Positions 22,501 through 32,714 of a DNA stretch of 64,000 nt are shown here, piece by piece. Position 1 is the stretch's first letter. Each line of letters starts with the position of its first letter. The DNA is from Nannochloris sp. 'desiccata' (taxonomy: Eukaryota; Chlorophyta; Trebouxiophyceae; Chlorellales; Chlorellaceae): the NCBI GenBank assembly GCA_019044685.2, contig JAGTXX020000014.1:744001-808000 (forward strand), given 5' to 3'. The position numbers and the translations under genes are program-made. The notes beneath the pieces are model-generated. The model did no database searches, was not told the origin of the DNA, and worked only from the letters and a program-made list of their open reading frames with translations.

Positions 22501-23068
22501 AACCACTTTCCAGTTGATAAGCACTTGACCACACTGGCGGGATTGTGAAGACCGCAATAAGAGCAAGCCCATTCTGGAAGGTCAGCTGGTTGGTAATCAT
22601 CGGCATCTTGATCTTCTGGGAAGGCGTGATCAACAAAGTCTAGGTTGCCGAAGGTGTCTTCTAAGTCGCCTCCGTTTTGGTTCTGTCTCTCCTGCAGGAA
22701 ACCCGGAAGGAGCGGGGAGAGAAAAAGATGAGATAATTGCAAACTCATAGAGGCAAAGAAATTTTGAAATGGGTGACTTATTGCCTAGATTCATGTTCAA
22801 AACATTCTGAAGCATGCTGGAAAAGGCTAGATATTGCCGAGAGAACAACTGATTATAAATCATGTTTAGCACAAATAAAAAGAACACTCCTAATGGACCT
22901 CTATTAAATAACCAAAGGCAATTCAGATCAAAAACATACCTGGTCATGATTTGACGTTTCTGGTAAGTCATTGAATGCGCTGTCAGTTTGGGTATTAAAA
23001 TCGAGGAAGGAGAAATCGACTTGTGTGCTGCCAATCTGGCCGTCTCCATAGTTGTCTGCCCCACTCAT
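19580..23068 (-). CDS. UPF1: UPF1 RNA helicase (nonsense-mediated decay)
   Basis: ATP-dependent SF1 RNA helicase that triggers nonsense-mediated mRNA decay. Three exons: 23068-22940, 22691-19925 and 19803-19580; predicted 1,039 residues. The short acidic N-terminus is followed by the Cys/His domain (ACSYCGLHNPASVVKC, KWFCNGR, ITHLVKGK), which binds UPF2 in other species. Helicase motifs: GPPGTGKT near 485-493, DEATQ, QYRMHP, QGREKDYIILSCVRSN and RRLNVALTRAR. The last exon is Gly/Ser/Gln-rich and has SQ-type sites (GSQGGYGFSQDSLNLG) like the phosphorylated UPF1 tail. An intron in the short N-terminal region and a small last exon were required to recover the family-like ends. It is divergent from the carrier gene at 23510. 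Confidence 0.95.
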
Positions 23069-23509
23069 AGTTGTGTAGTTGTATGCGGCGCAATGCCTTT
23101 TAAATTAGCGTGCAGTAGCCTGGGGTGCTCCGACTATAAAAAAGGCCCTGAAGTTTGGCACGCTGAGGTCCCCGCTGTGCCGCCGGCAGCAAAGAGAGAG
23201 AACCCCTGGCATAGTTAATAAAAGAAATATATAGCTTAATTGTTGCATCAAGAACACACCCTAAACGGGCTCGTGTTGCCTGTTGAAAGCTTTTACAGTA
23301 GAGGCTTCCTCTATTTCTGTAAAATAATCACCATGCTGGCGTTTGTTGGGAAGCTGGTTTAAACAGAAATTATATCTAAACTGCTTGTTTATTTCTTCTC
23401 TGCCTGCATCTATTTACATATTATTGTATAGATTTCTAAAGATCTGCCACTCCAAGGCTTTGCCAGTTCAAAAAGTTATAAACGAGTAGGTTTCCACAGA
23501 AAAATAAAA
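23069..23509. promoter_or_regulatory. Intergenic between divergent UPF1 and carrier genes
   Basis: 441 bp without coding sequence, presumed shared promoter. No repeat or motif recognised beyond AT-rich stretches. Confidence 0.4.
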
Positions 23510-24703
23510 ATGTTAAAGGTCTCTCCTCTCCCTTCATTACCGCAGCTACGAGCGCATCAGCACCAAGGAAGAGGCTCTAATTATCGTATACTATTTAAAA
23601 CGCGCAAAGGAGCAAAGCTAAACCCTCAAAATTGGCCTTGGGTGGAATTGACTGAGACTGAGCTCTTGGCTTCAGCGCTCGCTTCACCCCCTATACATTC
23701 TCCTTCTTCTTTAACTTTCGAATTTGAGGAATTTCCAACGTCAAAAGCTACTAATAAACTCGAGCTACAATTAATTTTCGATCATTTAAATCGCGACTTT
23801 AAAGAATGGGCTCAAACGTTGCCTGTAGCAGTTCGGCGGCTGATTGCTGGAGGCATTTCTGGAGCTGTTTCAAAGACCGCAACTGCGCCATTAGAAGCTA
23901 TAAAGTTGCAAGTAGTTCAAGGACATATAAATACCTTACGAGCGGCACGTATGCTGTACTTTTCAGGTGGTTTAGGGGTTTTCTTCAGAGGAAACGGCCT
24001 CGATGTTTTCCGAACTATTCCTGGAAAAGGTATCGAATTAGCTACATTTGATGCCTTAAAACGCGTTATTTTAGCTCGTACGCACCACAAGAAGCTGGAA
24101 AATCTTTCTTATAATGATAGAAATAAGGATTTCTTAGTGCCAGATGCAGTGGCGTTGGCTTTAGCGGGGGCTGTAGCTGGAATTCTATCAACTATAGCAG
24201 TTCACCCACTCGAGACTCTGCGGACCCGGCTTGCTATCGGCGCCTGTGGCGGCAGCAGTAGCGCACTTAGCATCAGTGCATGGTCGTGCATAGTGGAAAT
24301 AGTGAAGAATGAAGGGGTTGGCGCTCTGTTTAGAGGCTTGGATGCTTCTATCATGGGTATAATGCCTTATGCAGCAATTCGTTTAAGCACCTACGACGCG
24401 TTAAAAGGGGCTTATATACGCGCTACTGGCGATGAGCACCTCAATCCTAGAGCAGCATTAGTTTTTGGCGCTATTGCAGGGGTGTCTTCAGCCGTTGCGA
24501 CGTTCCCATTGGAAGTAGCAAGGCGGAGAATGATGGCGGGAGGTCCGTATAGAAATGTTGGTGCAGCATTGGTTGGGATTGTTTCGAAGGAGGGTGTGGG
24601 TGCATTGTTTAGAGGTGTTGAATTGACTATAGTCAAACAAGCGCCACAGTATGCTCTTGGTTTTGCCTCGTACGAGATGGCAAAGAGGGCACTGGCTTTG
24701 TAA
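23510..24703 (+). CDS. Mitochondrial-carrier-family transporter, adenine-nucleotide/Brittle-1-like
   Basis: Six-helix carrier of 397 residues. It has three tandem repeats with signature P-x-[DE]-x-x-[KR]: APLEAIK, HPLETLR and FPLEVAR, each followed by an aromatic-Gly FRG element (FFRGNG, LFRGLD, LFRGVE). The GISGAVSKTATAPLE segment and the basic pocket resemble plant Brittle-1 and ADP/ATP-type carriers, so an adenine nucleotide is a likely substrate, but substrate assignment by eye is weak. A 105-residue N-terminal extension, Ser/Pro-rich and basic at the start, could be a plastid or mitochondrial targeting region or a regulatory extension. Single exon. It could instead carry coenzyme A, phosphate or another anion. 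Confidence 0.9.
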   Translation: MLKVSPLPSLPQLRAHQHQGRGSNYRILFKTRKGAKLNPQNWPWVELTETELLASALASPPIHSPSSLTFEFEEFPTSKATNKLELQLIFDHLNRDFKEWAQTLPVAVRRLIAGGISGAVSKTATAPLEAIKLQVVQGHINTLRAARMLYFSGGLGVFFRGNGLDVFRTIPGKGIELATFDALKRVILARTHHKKLENLSYNDRNKDFLVPDAVALALAGAVAGILSTIAVHPLETLRTRLAIGACGGSSSALSISAWSCIVEIVKNEGVGALFRGLDASIMGIMPYAAIRLSTYDALKGAYIRATGDEHLNPRAALVFGAIAGVSSAVATFPLEVARRRMMAGGPYRNVGAALVGIVSKEGVGALFRGVELTIVKQAPQYALGFASYEMAKRALAL

Positions 24704-25917
24704 AATATTTCAATTCAGTTTAACGGCGCCGAAAGTAAAGGTGCTCCAATGCAATTTAAATTATGCGAGTTATTTTTGGCTAACTTGGTGCTTTATGGGC
24801 TCCTTGTTCGTGGTAGTAGCAACAAACGAAAATGGAGCTGCAAAGGTGCGCAAGAAGGACATGATATTACTTCTTTTGTGGGAAGTAAAAAAGTCGAGCT
24901 GAAATTTGAACTTCGTATGCTGAGCAAAAGATTCGTCACAGCGACTTCGCACCCCATCTCTGTTGGTACTACTGTTGCTGCCCAATCGTGCTTAATTTCA
25001 GTGATCAGACGGGAACTGATGTATTCACGATGGTATGAACGAATCATAGACGGTAATAGTTGACGTTAAACAGTTTCGTAAAACACGTTTTTCACGCTAC
25101 TTCCAAAAAGTGAGGTATAGAGCGTTTTCTTACACGTTTTGGCATTATATATCAAGATTATTGTGTTTCTTACGTGTTCTGAAAGCGGGGAAACCTGTGA
25201 GAGTGTTAATATTTCGATCCAAGACCAAGTCTTGGTCGAAGGCAGGGCTTCGATTAAGGTCCTTTTTTCCTAATTTCCGTTTCTAAAAAGGAATTTAAGT
25301 TCACGAGAGCCAAAAAAAGGACGAGATAAAAAGGGAGAGGCTAAAAATCAGCTAAAAATTGGGAGGAAAAAAGGGTGCTTTGGGGCCAAACTGCCGCCGT
25401 CACTAAAAACACAGTTTGTATGACCAAATTCGGCCAGATTCTCTTGAAATTTGCGGTAAACACAGACATGAGCAAAAACAAAAAAAATCACGGCGTGTGA
25501 GGCCAAATAAGCAACAAAATCAGCAAAAATGTTGTAAAAAAGATGGACAAAGCTGTCCAGGGGCCATTTTTCTTTGAAAGGTGTAGTCTCAAAAGGCTCA
25601 AACATCAGATCTTTAAAGCATTACATAAATTTAAACCTAGCGACTAATGAAATATAAGTATATACAGGTACTCCTGTCCTCTCTAAAGGAAGTTTTGCAT
25701 ACCGATTTTAGAAATTTTTAAAATTAAGGCTTTGCTTTTTAGGCTCATTAACGAAAAGAAAACCCTTGGACCGTCTGAGTAAAAGTATGCTTAGCTAGAC
25801 AACCCGAGCTAAAGCTTCATGGCAACGGCTGGTGTGATGCATGCTTTGATTATCTTCTCAACATCTCAACATGAATTAAATTTAGCTTTGGGTTAAAAAT
25901 TGCTTTTCACAACGACG
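24704..25917. other. Gene-free 1.2 kb upstream of the B3 gene
   Basis: A perfect 7-bp hairpin GACCAAG-T-CTTGGTC lies at 25223-25237, nested in a looser palindrome. A-rich sequence runs from 25300 to 25600. Small open frames here look random. Probably the long upstream region of the gene at 25918. Confidence 0.45.
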
Positions 25918-26749
25918 ATGGCAGGCTACCAGCCTAACCAGGATGGAATATATATATCACCAGACGTTCATATACCACCAGGAATGACTAGATACCGCGT
26001 GCAGCCACCCGCAATCCCACAACAACAACAGATAGGGCTGGGCCGAGCACATAGTAGGGAGCAGTCAGGATACCCAGCGATGCAGCAACAACACGTAACG
26101 GTAATTATACTACTAATCTACTCTAATTCATATACCATTGTCGTTCTTTTTCGTATACAGCAGCATTAACGAAGCATTCTTTGAATATTTTTCATTTTTC
26201 AGGGGTATTTTTTGCCGCCGCCACAGTATCAACACCCTGCTGCTCCTCCTGCTGGACCTCACACAAGCTATCCCTACCCACCACTACCACGTCAACCACA
26301 GCAGTACCAGCCATTTAATAGCGATAATGATGGCTCTACTACTGTTATGTTGCCTGTTACATTTACACCTGGAATGGCGCCTGTAATTCATTCTGGTTCT
26401 AATCGAGGAATGCCACCACCACTACCACCACCACCACAGCAAAGGCAACAGCAGCAATGTCTCCCTCGGCCTTATCCACCACAGTTTCCTGGGATTATGT
26501 ATAGCAACTCGACGCGACACGTACCTACCCTTAATACTAACACAGCTGATGGTGGTGGAAGTGGTAGTGGCGCTGCAGCATCGCCAAGGTACCTTTCGAT
26601 GGGCCCTCCTCCCCCACCTTCTGCACCGCTGCTCCCACATCAACACCAGCAGCTGCAGCAGCAGCTACATTCCACTCATCATCAGTTTTCTAGTCCACCT
26701 CCTCTTTCTGCTACTGGACAGCTATGGCCAGCAGGCGCTGCTGCTGCTC

Positions 26750-26783
<34 letters not shown>

Positions 26784-29511
26784 AGGAGTGCCTAGAATGT
26801 CACCACCCCCACCGCACCCAATAAGCTACTCTGGTCGAGATTTCCAAGCTACAATGCCATCTGGCGTTACAGAACCTCTGCAACTGTCAAAACAGCACCT
26901 ACCAGCAGCTGCTGCTGCTGTCGGTAGAGCATCAACTTCTCAACCAGCGTCATTGCCAGTGCTTCGGCTAGAAGAACAAAGCGGGGATAGTGCCCCACCT
27001 AGAGATCCATCTTCGGAAGATCAAAGGCCCGTAATTGCTGGGAATCGTGCTCAGCAGCTTAGTAATCATGGATATAGAAGTCAAAATGATGATTTAGCTG
27101 ATGACCTTTTAAATCCTCCGCCTCCTTTGCCGCCGTCGCCATTAGGAGCTGCTGCTGCTGCAGCTGGCGCTGCAACAGGACTTGGCGCATTACAAAAGAT
27201 GCGAACAGCTCCTGCAGCAGCTCTCGAAGCGTTGGCAGAAGCTGCAGCAACAGCAGCTCCAGAAATAAGTAGAGCTTCGAGGAGCAGCGCTCGTCAGCAA
27301 TATATTAAAACATTAAAACAAAATGAGGTGGAATTAACTGTTAATGGTGGTAGTGGTAGGAAGAAAGTAGGAGGACCAGGGAATACTTCGGAAGCGCTGA
27401 GAAAAGAGCTCGGTGCAGCTTTACTCGGCAGCGATACCAGTGATCTTTGTGTTCCTCCAGCACGAACAGCAGCAGTGATGGTGGACACATTACCCCATCC
27501 GCCACCGCTGCAACAGCAGCAACAGCAGCAGCAGCACCCTGCCGTGCCATCATCTGTACTACATAATCTCTCCCGTGCACTGGCTGACTTATCCAGAATG
27601 ACAGCAGGCACAGCGCCCCGAGCAACTGCAGCCACTGCTCCAATGCCACCACCAGCGCTGATCTTGCTCCCAACTTCTACCTCTACCCAGGCACAATTAC
27701 ATTCTGTTGGACCTAATATTACCGTAAGTCCGCCTTTACTACCTACACCTAGCACTCTTCCTGCTACTTTATCCCTGCCTTACCCTGAGCAGCCACCAGA
27801 GCTGCTACCTCCACCTGGGCAACCTCAGCAGCAGCAGCAACAGCAACAACAGCTGCCTGCACCCCAGCCTCCTCCTCCTTCTCCTCCTTCTCCTCCTCCT
27901 CCTCGTTCTTTGCCCCCTGTCCCAAGATTTTCAAGAGAATCTGCCTATTTAAACCATGGTAGTAGTATCATACCTACTACAAACACAGAGGCTGAAGTCG
28001 AAAATGAAGTTGAAAATAGATTCAAGTGCCCTGCTTGTGGCAAACGGTTTGCGCATCGATCTTCCAAAGGACGCCATATGAGAAATTGCAAGGCTGTCAC
28101 CTCGGGTTTTTTTGAAGCGCTTAAGAAGAAGACGAAGAAGATGGCCCCTCCTGCGCCTCTTCCTTGTATTCCGATTTTTCAGTTTTCTCGTCCAGCCAAC
28201 GGACCGCAAGTATCTCGGCCGTTAAAACTTGAAAAGACTTCATTCGGGCCTGGTATATTCTTTCCTCGTCGTCTGAAGAGAAAAAGAACGAACATGTATA
28301 GTAAAACACCAACGGGGACAGCAGCGACAGGGGCAGATGGTAGTGGTGGTGGTGTAAAAGCGATATCTACTGGTTACGGGCAACAACAAGCTCAACAAAA
28401 GCCCGCTGCACAACAGCAATATAATTTACCTATTACTTCTGGCAAGCTTGATATTCGCCCACCACCACCACTTCCACGACTGGCATTGGCAGCACCCCCA
28501 GGCGCAGCTGCTGTCAGCGGTTTTGCACACCACCACCACCACCAACACCACCAGCAAGCTTATTTTCCAGCAACTGGAGGATTCAATATTAATCAAGGCC
28601 AAATGATGCAGATACAAAATAGAGCAGAAGGTATAGCCCCTCCTTCTCTTCACCTTCCTAATTCTAATGGTGTCGTTCTTCGCACTGGTAATCCAAAAAC
28701 AACCCAAGTGCCACCACCAAGTCCTCAGCCAGCGCCCTCTCGTTTACAGCGTTCTAGTGTCGCTACGACCAGATCTGAGCCGATGGTTCGCATTGTTCGT
28801 GATATTTCTACTCCTTCACAGTTGCAAAGACTACAAGTTGATGCTAAAATGGAACGATCTCTGCTTTTGCCACCTGTTCCTGGTCTCCCTCTTCCACCAC
28901 CGCCGCCACCAGCAGTAGCAAATAATCACCAGCCAATTTTAACGAATGCACCAACATCAACGACAACCGCACCAACAACTCGTGGCTCTCTTCTCTCTGG
29001 TAAAGCTGCTGCAGCCGCTGTTGCTCTTGCTGTCGGTGCAGACGACCAACACCTTAATCAACATACTGAATACCCTCATTATCCAGATGAATTCACTCCT
29101 TTATTTAAATTGAATGTGACCGTGATTGATGAATCAGATCAAGCCTGGTCAGTCATTTATGAAGGTCTCGCCTGTTCTGGTCAACGCCACGTCAGACTTT
29201 CAGCCGGTTGGCATGCAATGATGAAAGGGGTTGGTGTGGTGCCTGGGGATAAGATCGTTTTAGAGAGATGGACTGATGATAGAACGGTGCTGCATATGTT
29301 GGTGCTGGAGGGGAGTGATGAACAGAGAGCTGCTGCTGCGGCAGGGGGAACGGGACTGGTGAGATCTGGTGCTGCAGCTCGGGCACCACCACCACGGCTT
29401 GATAATGAAGGAGGAATGGATGTTGTAAATAATACAACGAGAACTAGAAATAATTCTAGAGATGGTCAAGTAAATAGTACTGAATCGCCTTCAAAGCGCA
29501 CCAGATATTGA
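25918..29511 (+). CDS. B3-domain protein with C2HC-type zinc finger, very long low-complexity body
   Basis: Predicted transcription factor of 1,161 residues. Exons 25918-26094 and 26203-29511; the second exon continues in phase as GYFLPPPQ. The first 650 residues are Pro/Gln/Ala-rich with poly-Ala and poly-Gln tracts. A single zinc finger, C-x2-C-x12-H-x3-C (KCPACGKRFAHRS...H-MRNC), lies near residues 666-690. Near residues 1023-1096 lies a plant-like B3 fold: FKLNVTVIDESDQAWSV, then RHVRLSAGWHAMMKG, then VVPGDKIVLERW, matching the B3 core of W, R/L-GW and GD positions. B3 domains are a Viridiplantae hallmark. Combination with a single finger and huge disordered regions is unusual. Probably nuclear. 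The gene is followed by a convergent neighbour at 29765. Confidence 0.8.
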
Positions 29512-29764
29512 CAGTTGTTATTGAAAAGTTGCCCTTATATCTATTAATATTTAATTTACTTTTTGTTCAGTCTACAGTTGTACTTCTCAAATAGTGATCT
29601 ACTTCTTTTACTTAGATTATGTTATTCCTCTATTAAGAATCTCCTCGTGTATCTAAATTAAGTTTCTGTAAACTAAGCCTTCGAAAACAAACCAACAAAA
29701 CAGGAAGAAAACCCAAGCACCCAAAATTAAAAGAGGAGCCATACTAATACAAATAGAAATATCC

Positions 29765-31278
29765 TCACTTCCCTTTTTGGTTTGAGTTCCATCGAGAAGC
29801 TTGACTTAGCATAAATGCTTCCGCCTTTCCTGTTGCAAATCGATCATTATTCCACTCCGTTGTTGCTGTCGTTGAAGAATGACCACCACCACCACCACCA
29901 CCACCACCACCACGAGTGGGAGGGCTCATGCCACTGTCGCTTCTCTTATTTGACAATGGGGTACCTGATTTAGGAGATGATGGCAAGTTACTTAACTCTT
30001 TCTTCTTGAACGGACCGCGCGGCGATCTAGCCCTATTCATCAATCTTCCCGGTGTCGGACTCCTTCCTCCTTTGTTGCTTCCGTCCAGAGTATCATTTAA
30101 AACTCCTGCTTTTACTTTCAAGTTAGGAGTAGTCCAGTTTTGTTTGGTTGGAGGTCCTTTAGGTCCTACTGCTACCCAGGACATGCCTCTATCTTTCGTA
30201 ATCACCTTGGTCAACGTTGGTGAACAAGGCATATCACTGGTGCTGGCGCAGTCAAGAAGAGGTGGTGGTGATGATAAAAGCGACATAGCGGCTGAGTGAC
30301 GAATACCTGGAGAAATAGGCAACGCATCTTTGTTCTCTTTTATAGATAAGGAAGTCTGAATCTTGTTAGAAGTTCTAGGTTGTTGCTGCTGCTGTTGAGA
30401 TAGAATGTTGGCGACAACAGTGTGCGCTCTTTGCACTGCAAGCTGGGCGTTTGCTAAATCTTCCAGCGCGACTTGAAGCTCTGATGCACATGGCGCATTA
30501 GATACTGTCGGTATAGAGGATGTAGAGAGAAGCTGAGTTGCTGGCGATACATCTTGAGATTGTTGTTGTCGAGCTTGAGCCAAGGCGCCTTCTGCTGCCC
30601 GACGAGCTGCTTGCTCCGTCTAAAACAAAAATGAAAAAAAGGAGGTCGATTTTTAGATCTGGTAGAAAATAAGACTACAACTTAATGAATGAAAATGATA
30701 TTTACCTTAATGTGCGTTTCAATGCGCTGTATGGCATCTTCCAGTTCCTTTCTGGCACCGATGCTGGTATCTGCCGCCGGCACCAAAAGTTGAATTGGAG
30801 GAGGAGACGGTGGTAATGACACAGCCGTTACTCCTGCCTCCTTCTCAACAGCACTTTCTACCCCTTGTACAGGAACGAAGTCCCCTACATCGGTGGATTT
30901 GGGGCTTAAGGCTTCTCTTGAGCTGGCCGCCGCTGCTGGAGAGCAAGGCGGTGGTGGCGACTTTTGAAATGCTTCAAGTTCTTTCTGAATAGGAGAACAC
31001 GCCCTCGAAGATGGAGACGTTTTAGACGCATTCACCTTGTCTATATTATTAATTGATGTATCTTCTACTTTATTAGCCTCTTCAACGTGTGTATACTCTT
31101 CTTTATCAACTGGTGGGCTGGCTTTGTCACCGTCATCGGTGCTGGCTGTAGCGGTGGGCTCTGCCTTCAGCTGCTCTTCTTCATCATCAAGAGGTGTTCC
31201 CTTCCACGAATCGCCAGTCTCTGTTGAAAAAACAGAGACATCTATTGGCCTGGTCTCTCTTCCGCTTTGTTTTGCCAT
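29765..31278 (-). CDS. Hypothetical, Ser/Pro-rich disordered protein
   Basis: Unknown, 475 residues from exons 31278-30706 and 30619-29765 (phase 0, TTTTAG acceptor). Start ATG at 31278 is the first in frame. The N-terminal 180 residues are acidic and Ser/Pro-rich with many SP sites. A helical segment spans the splice (RKELEDAIQRIETHIK plus TEQAARRAAEGALAQARQQQ), probable coiled coil, then LQVALEDLANAQLAVQRAHT. The C-terminal half is Ser/Pro/Arg-rich (RSPTPGRLMNRARSPRGP) with a Gly-11 tract from a GGT repeat. Such a layout suits an RNA-processing or cytoskeletal adaptor, but no family is recognised. Confidence 0.65.
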
Positions 31279-31654
31279 TGTAAAATTATTAAAATGTAAA
31301 ATGGAAGCCCCAAGGGAGCACCTGTTATTGGCTTTATCAAAAAACAAATCCCCAAATTTGCAAACCTGAACTGTGTCTTTTACAAAGTTTATAATGGAAT
31401 TACTTTGATTTTATAATTCTTGAATTCGCTCCATGGCGTCGACTGACAAAGTACTGTGTCAAACAAACCCTTATGTTTGAAAATGGTGTGCTGGGACCAG
31501 TCTATACCACCAGAGCAAACCTTTTACAAAGTGTATAATATTATATTTATTATAAAGAATGGAAAATCGGCATCATATACCTACTAATTCTATGGAAACT
31601 ATAGTTTATCATGTTTATACACACATCTAACGAGCCGCAGAGTTTTATTTTTGA
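31279..31654. other. Intergenic between two minus-strand genes
   Basis: AT-rich, no gene seen. Holds the promoter of the 31278 gene and the 3' end of the bS16 gene. Confidence 0.45.
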
Positions 31655-32318
31655 CTACTCTACAACCATGGCTTTCTTCAAAAGTCTCTCTACGGTCTCA
31701 GAGGGTAAAGCACCAACAGCGAGCCACTTTTTAATAGCAGGGGCATTAAGATTAGCCTCCTTCTTCAAAGGGTCGTACCAGCCGAGGTATTCAAGGGGAG
31801 CACCGTCCCGTCTTTTGCGAGAATCAACAGCCACTATACGGTAAAAGGGAAGTTTTTTGCGGCCCATGCGGGTAAAACGAATCTGCAAAAGCGATAAACA
31901 AAATCGTTAGAAATTGTGAAATTATTAAATCGACATACTGATGCTGCCGATCAAAGGTCTTCCACGGCAATTAATGGATGATCAAGCAATAAGGTTGTAT
32001 GAATAGGCCAAAAAGGAATTATTAATTAATGCTTACGGCGACGCGGTCTTCTACCACCAATGGTGTGCGCACAGTAAGAGCTGGCGTTCTGATAGCCTGT
32101 ATATCGGAAAGATTAATTATTAATGGGTGTATTTATGTCATCAGTATTGCATTGAATAGGGGGCTCGGTAAATGCGCTATCACATGTGGGGGTAGGAGGG
32201 ATAAGGAGAACGCATGCCGACGTACCGAAGCCCTCAAAGAAGATGCATCTGCAACGCTAGATTTGAAAGCGATGTTCTGCTGCTTGGTTGCGAGTGAGGT
32301 CTGTAAGAAGGCCGCCAT
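31655..32318 (-). CDS. Organellar ribosomal protein bS16
   Basis: Small-subunit ribosomal protein of a plastid or mitochondrion. Three exons: 32318-32226, 32096-32037 and 31882-31655; total 126 residues. About 50 N-terminal residues ([14 protein letters not shown]...) form a transit-peptide-like leader rich in Ala/Ser/Thr. The mature part starts [21 protein letters not shown], near-identical to the bacterial consensus, followed by [27 protein letters not shown] and LLKKA. Of the two organelles the plastid seems likelier from the leader composition, but this cannot be settled by eye. Divergent from DNA2. Confidence 0.93.
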
Positions 32319-32714
32319 TCTAGCTATTTCTAGTGCTGCTGCCACAAATTAATATAATGTGAGTCAAGGATGGGGTTTTGGATGCGTTTGGGGCCGTAAT
32401 TTGGGACCTTTGTGATGTATTTAATGGAATCAATTGATCACAATGTGCAATTAATGTCTGTAATATTATTTCACAGAGCTTTGATAGAGCCGTTTGACCC
32501 CGAATCACACTGGGGAGAGGGCGTTTCATTCATTTCATGCTTTAAAGCTCGTTTAACTTGGGTAATAATACACAGTATTTTCAGCCCTATTCACAACGAA
32601 TGCTTCAATAAATTCATTAAGTATGTTGGGTAATCAATGCGCAACTTTACGAGGCTGCTGATTTCACAGCGGACAACCTCTATGTAAAAAACTTTAAGCT
32701 GTAAATAATTACAA
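32319..32714. promoter_or_regulatory. Intergenic between divergent bS16 and DNA2
   Basis: 396 bp, AT-rich, no gene recognised; presumed bidirectional promoter. Confidence 0.4.
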
